From an uncultured Lachnospiraceae bacterium (lineage in GTDB: Bacteria > Bacillota > Clostridia > Lachnospirales > Lachnospiraceae), in assembly GCA_945868305.1 (NCBI GenBank), contig CAMBKU010000006.1, forward strand, positions 1 to 57,474: 57,474 nucleotides of DNA. Direction: 5' to 3'. The notes beneath the pieces were generated by a model. That model ran no database searches. It saw only the letters and a list, made by a program, of their open reading frames with translations, and had not been told where the DNA came from. This document shows, piece by piece, positions 7,932 to 17,047 of this stretch (the first letter of the stretch is position 1; each line of letters begins with the position of its first letter). Made by a program: the position numbers and the translations under genes.

Positions 7932-9158
7932 TTAGTTGTTTTTTTCGTTTTCCAATGCCTGCATTTTCATGGCACGGACTTTTAATGGAAGACCAAACAA
8001 GGTGATGAAGCCTTCTGCATCATGGTGGTCATACAGATCTCCTGTGGTAAAGCTTGCCAGAGATTCGCTGTATAAAGAGTATGGAGAAGTGGTTCCTGCT
8101 TTGATGATGTTTCCTTTGTATAATTTGAATTTTACTTCACCGGTTACATATTTCTGGGTGGATTCCACGAAAGCCTGTACAGCTTCGCGTAACGGTGTGA
8201 ACCATTTGCCTTCGTAAACAATCTGAGCCATCTTATTGCCCATATCCTTCTTTACTTCCATAGTGGCACGATCAAGTACCAGTTCCTCTAACTGTCTGTG
8301 AGCTTCCATAAGAATGGTTCCGCCAGGAGTTTCATAAACACCGCGGGATTTCATTCCAACAACACGGTTTTCTACGATGTCTACAATGCCGATGCCGTGT
8401 TTGCCACCTAAGGTGTTAAGTTCACGAATGATATCGGAAACTTTCATTTTTTTGCCGTTGACAGAAGTAGGAACACCCGCTTCAAAAGTCATGGTTACAT
8501 ATTCACCCTCATCCGGAGCTTTTTCCGGGGAAACACCGAGAACCAGAAGATGGTCATAATTTGGTTCTTTAGACGGGTCTTCCAGTTCAAGACCTTCGTG
8601 GCTGATGTGCCATAAGTTACGGTCACGGCTGTAGCTGGAATCTGCGGAGAATGGAAGATCGATGCCATGTGCCTTACAGTATGCGATTTCATCCTCGCGG
8701 GACTGCATATTCCATTTATCATTTCTCCATGGAGCGATGATTTTAAGGTCTGGAGCCAGTGCTTTGATGCCAAGCTCAAAACGAATCTGATCGTTTCCTT
8801 TTCCGGTAGCACCGTGGCAGATAGCAGTAGCGCCTTCTTTTCTTGCAATTTCAACCAATTTCTTTGCGATGCCCGGACGAGCCATGGAAGTTCCAAGCAG
8901 ATATTTGTTTTCGTAAACAGCGTCGGCCTGTACACAAGGAATGATGTAGTCGTCACAGAACTCATCTACAATATCTTCAATATATAATTTGGAAGCACCG
9001 GACAATTTTGCTCTTTCTTCCAGTCCATCCAGTTCTTCTCCCTGTCCGCAGTCTACGCAGCAGCAGACAACGTCATAATCAAAATTTTCTTTTAACCACG
9101 GGATGATTGCCGTAGTATCCAATCCGCCTGAATAGGCTAAAATAACTTTTTCTTTCAT
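7932..9158 (-). CDS. argG: Argininosuccinate synthase
   Basis: Condenses citrulline and aspartate with ATP to argininosuccinate, the seventh step of arginine synthesis. The 408-residue length is typical. The PP-loop AYSGGLDT sits at residues 8-15, and the conserved GATGKGNDQIRFE and SYSRDRNLWH segments are present. It is transcribed away from the argC operon across a 263-bp regulatory gap that contains ARG-box-like palindromes. No argH is seen beside it. Confidence 0.96.
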   Translation of the reverse strand: MKEKVILAYSGGLDTTAIIPWLKENFDYDVVCCCVDCGQGEELDGLEERAKLSGASKLYIEDIVDEFCDDYIIPCVQADAVYENKYLLGTSMARPGIAKKLVEIARKEGATAICHGATGKGNDQIRFELGIKALAPDLKIIAPWRNDKWNMQSREDEIAYCKAHGIDLPFSADSSYSRDRNLWHISHEGLELEDPSKEPNYDHLLVLGVSPEKAPDEGEYVTMTFEAGVPTSVNGKKMKVSDIIRELNTLGGKHGIGIVDIVENRVVGMKSRGVYETPGGTILMEAHRQLEELVLDRATMEVKKDMGNKMAQIVYEGKWFTPLREAVQAFVESTQKYVTGEVKFKLYKGNIIKAGTTSPYSLYSESLASFTTGDLYDHHDAEGFITLFGLPLKVRAMKMQALENEKNN

Positions 9159-9199
9159 TTTTATTCATCCTTTCATTGGTTTTTCTTACCGTTAGCAAT

Positions 9200-9228
9200 A
9201 ATATAACCTATAATGCATAAAAAAGCAA
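9200..9228 (-). promoter_or_regulatory. Promoter of argG
   Basis: On the minus strand TTGCTT (9228-9223), 17 bases, TATATT (9205-9200). An ARG-box-like sequence (9214-9227) overlaps the -35 and spacer. Confidence 0.65.
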
Positions 9229-9307
9229 GCGAAAAAATATACAGTAAATATAAATAAAAATTCACATAACGCTTGCATAAATACAAAAATGGATGTATAA
9301 TTATGCA
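9214..9307. promoter_or_regulatory. ARG-box-like ArgR operator array
   Basis: Against the ArgR half-site pattern TGNAT-N4-ATNCA, the sequence TGTATAATTATGCA (9294-9307) is a full match and covers the argC -10. TGCATAAAAAAGCA (9214-9227) has one mismatch and covers the argG -35. TAAATAAAAATTCA (9251-9264) has one mismatch between them. Three sites across a divergent promoter pair is the layout expected for ArgR/AhrC hexamer binding. No argR gene is in the window. Confidence 0.65.
9273..9301 (+). promoter_or_regulatory. Promoter of the argC operon
   Basis: TTGCAT (9273-9278), 17 bases, TATAAT (9296-9301). The perfect ARG-box match at 9294-9307 overlaps the -10, so bound repressor would block polymerase. 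Confidence 0.75.
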
Positions 9308-9421
9308 ATATCGAAAAAGAAAGACGAAAAAACCAGCAAACAGGGTAGAAGAAAAAAAAATTTGTGATAAAATAGATAAGAATGGTTTTTTTTAGGAAGA
9401 AAAGACAGGAGGAAATTAGTT

Positions 9422-10477
9422 ATGGTAAAAGCAGGAATTATCGGAGCAACCGGATATGCAGGAGGCGAACTGGTCAGACTCCTTTTAGGACATAAAGATG
9501 TGGAAATTAAATGGTATGGTTCAAGAAGTTATATTGATAAGAAATATGCGGAAGTTTATCAGAATATGTTTGAACTGGTTGAGGATAAATGTCTGGATGA
9601 TAATATCGAAAAACTGGCAGAGGAAGTGGATGTGATTTTTACGGCTACACCACAGGGGTATCTGGCATCCATTCTGACAGAGGAGATATTAGATAAGGTA
9701 AAGATTGTTGATTTAAGTGCAGATTACCGGATAAAAGATGTTTCTACTTATGAAGAGTGGTATAAAATTGAACACAAGAGCCCGCAGTTTATCGAGGAAG
9801 CGGTATATGGGCTTTGCGAAGTCAATCGCGAGAAAGTGAAAAAAGCAAGACTTGTGGCAAATCCGGGCTGCTATACGACCTGTTCCATTTTGACAGCATA
9901 TCCGTTGGTAAAGGAAGGGCTGATTGATCCGAACAGTCTGATTATAGATGCAAAGAGCGGAACTTCCGGTGCCGGCAGAGGGGCAAAGGTGCCAAATCTT
10001 TATTGTGAAGTAAATGAAAACATGAAAGCATATGGTGTCACTACGCATAGACATACACCGGAGATTGAAGAACAGTTAGGTTATGCAGCGGGAAAGGATA
10101 TAACGGTTACCTTTACACCACACCTGGCACCAATGAATCGTGGAATTCTTGCAACGGAATATGCATCTTTAATAAGAAAACAGGACGGAAGCCTGCCTGG
10201 GGCAGCAGAAATTCGCGCGGCGTATGAGAAATATTATAAAAAGGAAAAATTTGTCCGCATTCTGGATGATGGTGTATGCCCGGAGACAAAATGGGTAGAA
10301 GGCAGTAATTATGTTGATGTGAATTTTAAAGTAGATGAGAGAACCGGCAGAGTGGTTATGATGGGAGCTTTGGATAATCTGGTTAAAGGAGCAGCCGGAC
10401 AGGCGGTACAGAATATGAATCTGCTGTTTGGATTTGATGAGGCAGAAGGATTGAATTTGGTGCCGATGTTCCCGTAA
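9422..10477 (+). CDS. argC: N-acetyl-gamma-glutamyl-phosphate reductase
   Basis: NADPH-dependent reduction of N-acetylglutamyl phosphate to the semialdehyde, third step of arginine synthesis. The 351-residue protein has the N-terminal nucleotide-binding GATGYAGGELVRLL segment (residues 8-21) and the catalytic cysteine in NPGCYTT (Cys150). Strong ribosome site AGGAGG precedes the ATG. First gene of a five-gene unit that also holds a GNAT gene, argJ, argB and argD. Confidence 0.96.
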   Translation: MVKAGIIGATGYAGGELVRLLLGHKDVEIKWYGSRSYIDKKYAEVYQNMFELVEDKCLDDNIEKLAEEVDVIFTATPQGYLASILTEEILDKVKIVDLSADYRIKDVSTYEEWYKIEHKSPQFIEEAVYGLCEVNREKVKKARLVANPGCYTTCSILTAYPLVKEGLIDPNSLIIDAKSGTSGAGRGAKVPNLYCEVNENMKAYGVTTHRHTPEIEEQLGYAAGKDITVTFTPHLAPMNRGILATEYASLIRKQDGSLPGAAEIRAAYEKYYKKEKFVRILDDGVCPETKWVEGSNYVDVNFKVDERTGRVVMMGALDNLVKGAAGQAVQNMNLLFGFDEAEGLNLVPMFP

Positions 10478-10508
10478 TCTGAAAAAATAGGATAAAGGGG
10501 TTAGATAA

Positions 10509-10970
10509 ATGGCAGAGACGCAGTTTATAATTCGCGAAATGAAAATGAGTGACTTTGAGGATGTACATAAACTCTGGATGACAATAAAAGGCTTTGGTAT
10601 TCGAAGTATTGACGATTCCAAAGAGGGAGTAGAACGTTTTATCCGTCGAAACCCTACTACAAGTATTGTTGCAGAGGCAGACGGAAAAATTGTAGGGTCT
10701 ATCCTGTGCGGTCATGATGGCAGAAGGGGTTGCTTTTATCATGTATGCGTTGCAGAGGCATATCGGAAGCATGGTATCGGAAAAGCAATGGCAGTGGCCG
10801 CAATGCGGGCGCTGAAAGAGGAAAAAATCAATAAGGTCTGCTTGATTGCATTCAAAGAAAACGAGGTTGGAAACAGTTTCTGGAAAAGTGTAGGCTGGAC
10901 ATTCCGGGAAGATTTAAATTATTATGATTTTACATTGAATGAAGAAAATATTACGAATTTTAATAAATAA
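10509..10970 (+). CDS. GNAT family N-acetyltransferase inside the arg operon
   Basis: A 153-residue single-domain GNAT protein. The acetyl-CoA loop is visible in CVAEAYRKHGIGKAMAVAAM (around residues 78-97), and the N-terminal FIIREMKMSDF strand is typical. It sits between argC and argJ with gaps of 31 and 18 bases, so it is surely cotranscribed. A plausible role is synthesis of N-acetylglutamate to prime the ArgJ acetyl cycle, or acetylation of a related metabolite or protein. The resemblance is to general GNAT proteins, not to classical ArgA, so the substrate is open. Confidence 0.8.
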   Translation: MAETQFIIREMKMSDFEDVHKLWMTIKGFGIRSIDDSKEGVERFIRRNPTTSIVAEADGKIVGSILCGHDGRRGCFYHVCVAEAYRKHGIGKAMAVAAMRALKEEKINKVCLIAFKENEVGNSFWKSVGWTFREDLNYYDFTLNEENITNFNK

Positions 10971-10988
10971 AGAAGAGGAGGAAAAAAT

Positions 10989-12212
10989 ATGAAGCAGGTA
11001 AAAGGCGGTATTACCGCAGCAAAAGGGTTTTATGCAGCATCAACGGCAGCAGCAATCAAATATAAAGACAGGAAAGACATGGCAATGATTTTTTCAAAGA
11101 CCCCATGTAAAGCGGCAGGAACCTTTACAATGAATCTGGTAAAGGCGGCACCAGTCAAATGGGATCAGAAAATAGTAAAGGACAGCAGAGGTGTACATGC
11201 GGTCGTTGTGAATGCGGGCATTGCCAATGCCTGCACCGGACAGGAAGGAATGGATTATTGTAAGGAAACGGCAGATTATGCAGCGAAGCTGCTTGATGTT
11301 CCCTCTGACAGTATCTGTGTTGCATCTACTGGTGTGATTGGCATGCAGCTTCCTATGGATCGTATCAAAAATGGAATATCTGTTATGGTACCGGAACTAA
11401 ATGATACGTTAGAGGCAGGGCATGGTGCATCACAGGCAATCATGACGACGGATACGCATGAGAAGGAAGTGGCAGTGCAGGTTGAACTTTCAGGAAAGAC
11501 AATAACGATTGGTGGTATGTGTAAAGGCTCTGGAATGATACACCCGAATATGTGTACCATGTTAAGCTTTGTGACAACAGATGCCAATATTTCCAAGGAA
11601 TTGCTGGAGGAAGCTTTGCGTGAGGATGTAAAAGATACCTACAATATGATTTCTGTGGACGGGGATACATCAACGAATGATACTTGTCTGCTTTTGGCAA
11701 ATGGCGAAGCGGGAAATGAGGAAATTACCGAAAAAAATGCAGATTATGAGGCGTTTGTAAAAGCACTCAATTTTGTAAATACGACGCTGGCAAAGGAAAT
11801 GGCAGGAGACGGAGAGGGTGCGACGGCACTGTTTGAAGTAAAGGTTATTCATGCGAAGACAAAGGAACAGGCAAAGGTGTTAAGCAAATCTGTGATTACT
11901 TCAAATCTGACCAAAGCGGCGATTTACGGACATGATGCAAACTGGGGAAGAATTCTGTGTGCAATGGGCTATTCTGGTGCTGAGTTTGATCCGGAGCAGG
12001 TGGATTTGTATTTTGGCAGCGAGAATGGCGAAATTAAAATTATTGAAAATGGTGTTGCGCTGGATTATTCTGAGGAGGAAGCTACAAAGATTTTGTCAGC
12101 AAAAGCAGTGACAGCAACGGCGGATATTAAGATGGGAGAGGCGTCTGCAACTGCATGGGGCTGTGATTTAACTTATGATTATGTTAAAATCAATGCAGAT
12201 TACCGTTCTTAA
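10989..12212 (+). CDS. argJ: Bifunctional glutamate N-acetyltransferase / ornithine acetyltransferase
   Basis: Transfers the acetyl group from N-acetylornithine to glutamate, closing the acetyl cycle of arginine synthesis; many members can also use acetyl-CoA. The 407-residue precursor should cleave itself before the nucleophilic threonine in HPNMCTML (Thr190). The residue before this Thr is Cys, where Ala is common. The C-terminal half has the expected GHDANWGRI segment. Ribosome site GAGGAGG precedes the ATG. Whether it is mono- or bifunctional cannot be read from the sequence. Confidence 0.95.
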   Translation: MKQVKGGITAAKGFYAASTAAAIKYKDRKDMAMIFSKTPCKAAGTFTMNLVKAAPVKWDQKIVKDSRGVHAVVVNAGIANACTGQEGMDYCKETADYAAKLLDVPSDSICVASTGVIGMQLPMDRIKNGISVMVPELNDTLEAGHGASQAIMTTDTHEKEVAVQVELSGKTITIGGMCKGSGMIHPNMCTMLSFVTTDANISKELLEEALREDVKDTYNMISVDGDTSTNDTCLLLANGEAGNEEITEKNADYEAFVKALNFVNTTLAKEMAGDGEGATALFEVKVIHAKTKEQAKVLSKSVITSNLTKAAIYGHDANWGRILCAMGYSGAEFDPEQVDLYFGSENGEIKIIENGVALDYSEEEATKILSAKAVTATADIKMGEASATAWGCDLTYDYVKINADYRS

Positions 12213-12262
12213 AAGAAAAGATGTATCAATATTAAGGGAATAGATAAACGGAGGTTTCAGAG

Positions 12263-13162
12263 GTGGAAGAAAAGAATATGAAAGAGATTTTGGAAAAAGC
12301 AGAGGTTTTGATTGAGGCATTGCCGTATATTCAGCGCTTTAATCGTAAAATCATCGTGGTAAAATATGGCGGAAGTGCAATGGTAGATGATGAATTAAAA
12401 AAGAATGTCATTCAGGATGTGACGCTTTTAAAACTGGTAGGTTTTAAGCCGATCATTGTTCACGGCGGCGGTAAGGAAATCAGCAAATGGGTTGGAAAAG
12501 CCGGTATGGAGCCGGAGTTTGTAAACGGACTCAGAAAGACAGATGCAGCAACGATGGAAATAGCAGAAATGGTTCTCGGAAAGGTCAATAAGTCTCTAGT
12601 TCAGATGGTAGAGTCCTTAGGCGTAAACGCTATCGGAATTAGCGGTAAGGACGGAGGACTTTTAAAGGTCAACAAGAAATTATCCGATGGAAAAGATATT
12701 GGGTTTGTTGGAGATGTGAAGGAAGTAAATCCAAAGATTTTATATGATCTTCTTGAAAAAGATTTTCTGCCCATCGTATGCCCGGTAGGTATGGATGACA
12801 ACTTTGACACATATAACATTAATGCAGATGATGCGGCATGTGCCATTGCAAGAGCGGTAAAGGCAGAAAAACTCGCTTTTCTGACAGATATCGAGGGAGT
12901 TTACAAAGACCCGAATGATAAAGATACTTTAATTTCTGAGCTTCCGGTAGCAGAGGCGAGAGAACTGATTAAAGACGGTTATATCGGAGGAGGAATGCTT
13001 CCGAAACTGAATAACTGTATTGATGCCATTGAAAACGGAGTTTCCAGAGTACATATTTTAGATGGGCGTATCGCACATTGCCTGTTGCTTGAAATTTTTA
13101 CGAACAAAGGAATCGGAACAGCTATTTTAGGAGATAAGGAGACGAAATATTATCATGAATAA
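12263..13162 (+). CDS. argB: Acetylglutamate kinase
   Basis: Phosphorylates N-acetylglutamate, second step of arginine synthesis. The amino-acid kinase fold shows VVKYGGSAM and [12 protein letters not shown] start is chosen because GGAGG at 12250-12254 lies eight bases upstream; an internal ATG at 12278 has a weaker site. The N-terminal helix ahead of the kinase core (about 30 residues) is the kind seen in arginine-inhibited hexameric enzymes, so feedback inhibition is likely but inferred. The 3' end overlaps argD by eight bases. Confidence 0.95.
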   Translation: MEEKNMKEILEKAEVLIEALPYIQRFNRKIIVVKYGGSAMVDDELKKNVIQDVTLLKLVGFKPIIVHGGGKEISKWVGKAGMEPEFVNGLRKTDAATMEIAEMVLGKVNKSLVQMVESLGVNAIGISGKDGGLLKVNKKLSDGKDIGFVGDVKEVNPKILYDLLEKDFLPIVCPVGMDDNFDTYNINADDAACAIARAVKAEKLAFLTDIEGVYKDPNDKDTLISELPVAEARELIKDGYIGGGMLPKLNNCIDAIENGVSRVHILDGRIAHCLLLEIFTNKGIGTAILGDKETKYYHE

Positions 13163-14351
13163 ACAGGAATATATTGACGAAGCCGAACAGGAATTATTGC
13201 ATACTTACAATCGTTATCAAATTGTATTAGATAAGGGCGAAGGCGTTTATCTGTACGATACGGATGGGAAAAAATATCTGGATTTTGCGGCAGGTATTGC
13301 GGTTCAGGCCTTTGGGTATGGAAAAAAAGAATATAATGATACATTAAAATCACAGATTGACAAGATTATGCACACTTCGAATTTGTATTATAATGTTCCA
13401 ATCATTCGTGCGGCAGAACGTATTTTAAAGGTGTCTGGTATGGATCGTGTGTTTTTTACCAACAGTGGAACAGAAGCAATCGAGGGCGCTATTAAATCTG
13501 CGAAAAAATATGCATTTACCAGGGATGGGTATGCCGGACATGAAATTATTGCCATGCAGCATTCTTTTCACGGTAGAACAATAGGAGCAGTGTCAGTGAC
13601 TGGAAATGCGCATTATCAGGAACCTTTCCAGCCGTTAATGCCTGGTGTAAAATTTGCTGAGTTCAATAATCTTGACAGTGTAAAAGCGTTGATTAATGAT
13701 AAAACCTGTGCAATCTTATTTGAGACAGTACAGGGAGAGGGAGGAATCTACCCTGCCACAGAGGAATTTATAAAGGGCGTGCGCGCACTTTGCGATGAGC
13801 ATGACATTCTGCTTATTCTGGACGAGATTCAGTGTGGTATGGGACGTACCGGAGAAATGTTTGCATGGCAGCATTACGGTGTAAAACCGGATATTATGAC
13901 CAGTGCAAAAGCGTTGGGCTGCGGTGTGCCTGTAGGAGCATTTCTGATGACAGAGCGTGTGGCCAAAAAATCTCTGGCACCGGGAGATCATGGAACGACT
14001 TATGGAGGAAACCCGTTTGTCGGTGCAGCAGTAGACAAGGTACTGGAATTAATGGAAAAAGAGCATCTGACGGAGCATGTGAAGGAAATTACACCATATC
14101 TGGAAAAACGTCTGGATGAATTGGTGGAAAAATATGATTTTCTGACAGCACGCCGGGGAATGGGACTGATGCAGGGCCTGGTATGCGAAAAGCCGGTAGG
14201 GCAGGTGTCGACGAAGGCCTTGGAGGAAGGACTTATCATCATTACAGCAGGATCGGATGTTTTGCGTATGGTACCGCCGCTTATCATTGAAAAAGAGCAT
14301 GTGGATGAAATGATAGAAAAACTGGAAGCGGTTTTTGCGAAAATGAACTAG
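13155..14351 (+). CDS. argD: Acetylornithine aminotransferase
   Basis: PLP enzyme converting N-acetylglutamate semialdehyde to N-acetylornithine. The 398-residue protein is a class III aminotransferase with [12 protein letters not shown], the [12 protein letters not shown] motif, and the PLP lysine in TSAKALG (Lys252). The ATG lies inside the last codons of argB (ATGAATAA overlap), showing translational coupling. Last biosynthetic gene of the operon. Confidence 0.95.
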   Translation: MNKQEYIDEAEQELLHTYNRYQIVLDKGEGVYLYDTDGKKYLDFAAGIAVQAFGYGKKEYNDTLKSQIDKIMHTSNLYYNVPIIRAAERILKVSGMDRVFFTNSGTEAIEGAIKSAKKYAFTRDGYAGHEIIAMQHSFHGRTIGAVSVTGNAHYQEPFQPLMPGVKFAEFNNLDSVKALINDKTCAILFETVQGEGGIYPATEEFIKGVRALCDEHDILLILDEIQCGMGRTGEMFAWQHYGVKPDIMTSAKALGCGVPVGAFLMTERVAKKSLAPGDHGTTYGGNPFVGAAVDKVLELMEKEHLTEHVKEITPYLEKRLDELVEKYDFLTARRGMGLMQGLVCEKPVGQVSTKALEEGLIIITAGSDVLRMVPPLIIEKEHVDEMIEKLEAVFAKMN

Positions 14352-14379
14352 AAAAAATACAAGAGAAAAGAGAAGTGAA

Positions 14380-15576
14380 ATGGAAAAAGAAAATAAAAGA
14401 CTGTTTCTGGTGATACTGGTATTAGCGGCATTCCTTGGAATGTTGGTCAGTGCTCTCCGGCATCCGGTGGTATCTTTTACAGGAAAGACGGATGCAGGAG
14501 GACAGGAAAAGACAGCGTATGACGAGGCAGAACCGGAGGTTACCTTATGGTATACAGATGCGAGCCTGACAGATTACTTTGAGACATGCGCCAGACAGTA
14601 TTACGGAAAAACCGGTGTTGCGGTTGATGTGATTTTAAAAGACAGTCTGGGATTTGTGGAGACCGTATATCAGACTTCGATGGATGATACCGGTTATCCG
14701 GATATTTACATGATACAGAATGATTCTCTTGGAAAAGCCTGGCTTTATGGTCTGGCAGCAGAAAATGAAGATGCAGATGCGTTTGCCGCTGGTTATGCGG
14801 CGAATGCAGTAACTGCATCTTCTTGTGATGGAAAAATGTATGCGTATCCGCTTACTTTCCGGACTACGGTATTTGTATATCAAACCAGCGCCTTTGCGGA
14901 GACACCGGCAAGTATCCAGTCCATATTGGATTTGGCAGAAACCAGTGAAATCGGCATTATGGCGGGAAATTTGATCGAGTGGGATGTGACGGATGAGTTT
15001 TATGGTTTTCCTTTCGTGGGAAGTAGTCTTTCCTTTGAGATTCAGGATGGGGGAAAGCTGTGTGTAAACTGCGACGAAGAACTGTATCAGAAAGAACTTA
15101 CTTATTATCAGGGACTTGCAGATACAGTGGCAATTGATACGGAAACAATTACAAGACAGCAGGTTTTGGATGATTTTTCGTCCGGTGCGACGCTTTCTGC
15201 AATTATGGATTCTGAAGATTTGTCCAGAATTTCAGGTATCGATTATCAGGTGGGGAGACTCCCTGCCATGAATGAGGAACTATCTATGAAGGGTTGCTCG
15301 TACACAGAACTTTTGGTGGTCAATGATTTTTCTAGAGAACAGAAAAAAGCAGCGGATTTTGCAGCGTATGTTACAACAGAGTGTGCAAAAAATTTAGAAC
15401 CGGAAACCGGACATATTTCGGTAAAATCGGATGCAGTTACCGCGGAGAGAAGCAGAGTGATATACAGCCAGTATGAAGATTCCGCCTCAATTCCGAATAC
15501 GATGGATGTGGAGGAGTTCTTAAGGGAACTGAAAAACAAGCTGACTGCAGTATGGAATGGTGCAGATATTTCATAA
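14380..15576 (+). CDS. Membrane-anchored extracellular solute-binding-like protein
   Basis: Residues 8-26 form a single hydrophobic segment without a lipobox Cys, so the protein is probably anchored by an uncleaved signal. The rest resembles family 1 extracellular binding proteins: a VTLWYTD start, a PDIYMIQNDSLG segment and a C-terminal helical region. It begins 28 bases after argD with no terminator between, so it may be read from the arg promoter. No permease or ATPase gene is adjacent. It could be a subunit of a distant ABC importer or a sensor-associated protein. Confidence 0.65.
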   Translation: MEKENKRLFLVILVLAAFLGMLVSALRHPVVSFTGKTDAGGQEKTAYDEAEPEVTLWYTDASLTDYFETCARQYYGKTGVAVDVILKDSLGFVETVYQTSMDDTGYPDIYMIQNDSLGKAWLYGLAAENEDADAFAAGYAANAVTASSCDGKMYAYPLTFRTTVFVYQTSAFAETPASIQSILDLAETSEIGIMAGNLIEWDVTDEFYGFPFVGSSLSFEIQDGGKLCVNCDEELYQKELTYYQGLADTVAIDTETITRQQVLDDFSSGATLSAIMDSEDLSRISGIDYQVGRLPAMNEELSMKGCSYTELLVVNDFSREQKKAADFAAYVTTECAKNLEPETGHISVKSDAVTAERSRVIYSQYEDSASIPNTMDVEEFLRELKNKLTAVWNGADIS

Positions 15577-15594
15577 TATTTAAGAAACATATAC

Positions 15595-15623
15595 TTGTCA
15601 TAAGAGAGAAATTTCGTTAGAAT
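15595..15623 (+). promoter_or_regulatory. Promoter of the comEA-holA run
   Basis: TTGTCA (15595-15600), 17 bases, TAGAAT (15618-15623). It lies in the gap after the solute-binding gene and could drive all genes through holA, which are spaced by a few bases or overlap. Confidence 0.78.
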
Positions 15624-15683
15624 ATAGATTGATTGGACGTTGAGGGACTCTTTCATAAAAGGAAAAATGAAGGAGTAATGTCT

Positions 15684-16331
15684 ATGCGAAAAAAAAATAA
15701 TATAATACAAAAGAGAGCAGGCCTTATCCTGTGTGTGGTTCTTATGTTACCTTTGGCAGGCTGCGAAAAAGAGAAGAAGGTTTATCTTACTGGGGCAGAG
15801 GAAAGTACAGTCCGGGAAAATACGGAGACGACTGCGGCAAATGAAAATGTGGCTGGCTTGGCAGAAAGTACGGAAGTGGAGATACTTTCAGAGTGCTGCG
15901 TTTATGTGTGCGGTGCGGTTGTGGTTCCCGGGGTATATACGCTTCCGGAAGGAAGTCGTATTTACGAAGCTATTGCGATGGCAGGCGGTATGTCAGAGGA
16001 TGCAGCGTTTACGAGTTTGAATCAGGCAGAAACGATACAGGATGGTCAGATGATTTTTGTTTTGACGGAAGAAGAAATGCGTGATGGGCAGCAGGAAACT
16101 AATGCGCAGTCTTCGGCAGAGGATGTTTTAGAAGATGGGCGTGTTAATCTTAACACAGCTACAAAGGAAAAACTTATGACGTTGCCGGGAATCGGTGAAG
16201 CGAAAGCTGACAGCATCATTGCGTACCGGGAGGAGAATGGCAGATTTTCTTCCATAGAAGATATAAAGAAAATCGAGGGCATCAAGGAAGGTGTCTTCGC
16301 GAAAATCAAAGACAGTATAGTAGTCAACTGA
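15684..16331 (+). CDS. comEA: ComEA-like lipoprotein (SLBB plus helix-hairpin-helix DNA-binding)
   Basis: DNA receptor for transformation in Gram-positive bacteria. Residues 1-27 form a lipoprotein signal with lipobox LAGC (Cys27). An SLBB domain (about 70-130, containing VYVCGAVVVPGVY) and a double helix-hairpin-helix (about 150-215, with NLNTATKEKLMTLPGIG) follow, the usual ComEA order. The start at ATG 15684 is chosen because AAGGAG at 15670-15675 lies eight bases upstream; an ATG six bases earlier is too close. Lipid anchoring rather than a transmembrane helix is a variation on the Bacillus protein. It heads the run leading to comEC. Confidence 0.88.
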   Translation: MRKKNNIIQKRAGLILCVVLMLPLAGCEKEKKVYLTGAEESTVRENTETTAANENVAGLAESTEVEILSECCVYVCGAVVVPGVYTLPEGSRIYEAIAMAGGMSEDAAFTSLNQAETIQDGQMIFVLTEEEMRDGQQETNAQSSAEDVLEDGRVNLNTATKEKLMTLPGIGEAKADSIIAYREENGRFSSIEDIKKIEGIKEGVFAKIKDSIVVN

Positions 16332-16340
16332 GGTGGAAAA

Positions 16341-17030
16341 ATGGCGAAGAAAGTTCTTGTAGTAGATGATGAAAAATTGATTGTAAAGGGAATCCGGTTC
16401 AGTCTGGAACAGGACGGTATGGAAGTGGAATGTGCCTATGATGGGGAAGAAGCGTTAAAGCTTGCTACGGAAAACCATTATGATATGATTTTGCTCGATA
16501 TCATGCTTCCAAAGATGGATGGGTTTGAAGTTTGCCAGCAGATTCGCGGATTTTCAGATGTGCCCATTGTGATGCTTACCGCAAAAGGCGATGATATGGA
16601 TAAGATTCTGGGATTGGATTACGGTGCAGATGATTATATCACGAAGCCGTTTAATATTTTAGAGGTTAAGGCGCGCATTAAGGCAATCATGCGACGGACT
16701 TCAGGAGGCCGGGCAAAAGAGGAAAATACCAAGGTGATTGAAAGCGGGGATCTGAAATTGGACTGTGAAAGCAGACGTCTGTTTATTCTTGGTAAGGAGA
16801 TTAATCTGACGGCAAAGGAGTTTGATCTGCTGGAGCTTCTTGTCACGAATCCGAATAAGGTCTACAGCAGAGAAAACCTGTTAAATATCGTCTGGGGATA
16901 TGAGTATCCGGGAGATGTACGGACCGTGGATGTTCATGTGAGGAGATTGCGGGAAAAAATCGAGAAAAACCCCAGTGAACCGAAATATGTGCACACCAAA
17001 TGGGGTGTGGGTTATTATTACCAGGGATAA
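16341..17030 (+). CDS. OmpR/PhoB-family response regulator
   Basis: The receiver domain has Asp9/Asp10, the phospho-acceptor Asp53 in LLDIMLP, and Lys102 in TKPF. The C-terminal winged helix (about 130-229) ends with VRTVDVHVRRLREKIE, typical of PhoB-type DNA-binding domains. The 229-residue length is standard. It begins nine bases after comEA and is followed by its cognate kinase. The family resembles WalR, PhoP and MtrA, but the regulon is unknown. Confidence 0.93.
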   Translation: MAKKVLVVDDEKLIVKGIRFSLEQDGMEVECAYDGEEALKLATENHYDMILLDIMLPKMDGFEVCQQIRGFSDVPIVMLTAKGDDMDKILGLDYGADDYITKPFNILEVKARIKAIMRRTSGGRAKEENTKVIESGDLKLDCESRRLFILGKEINLTAKEFDLLELLVTNPNKVYSRENLLNIVWGYEYPGDVRTVDVHVRRLREKIEKNPSEPKYVHTKWGVGYYYQG

Positions 17031-17047
17031 TGCAAGGGGAACCTGCG

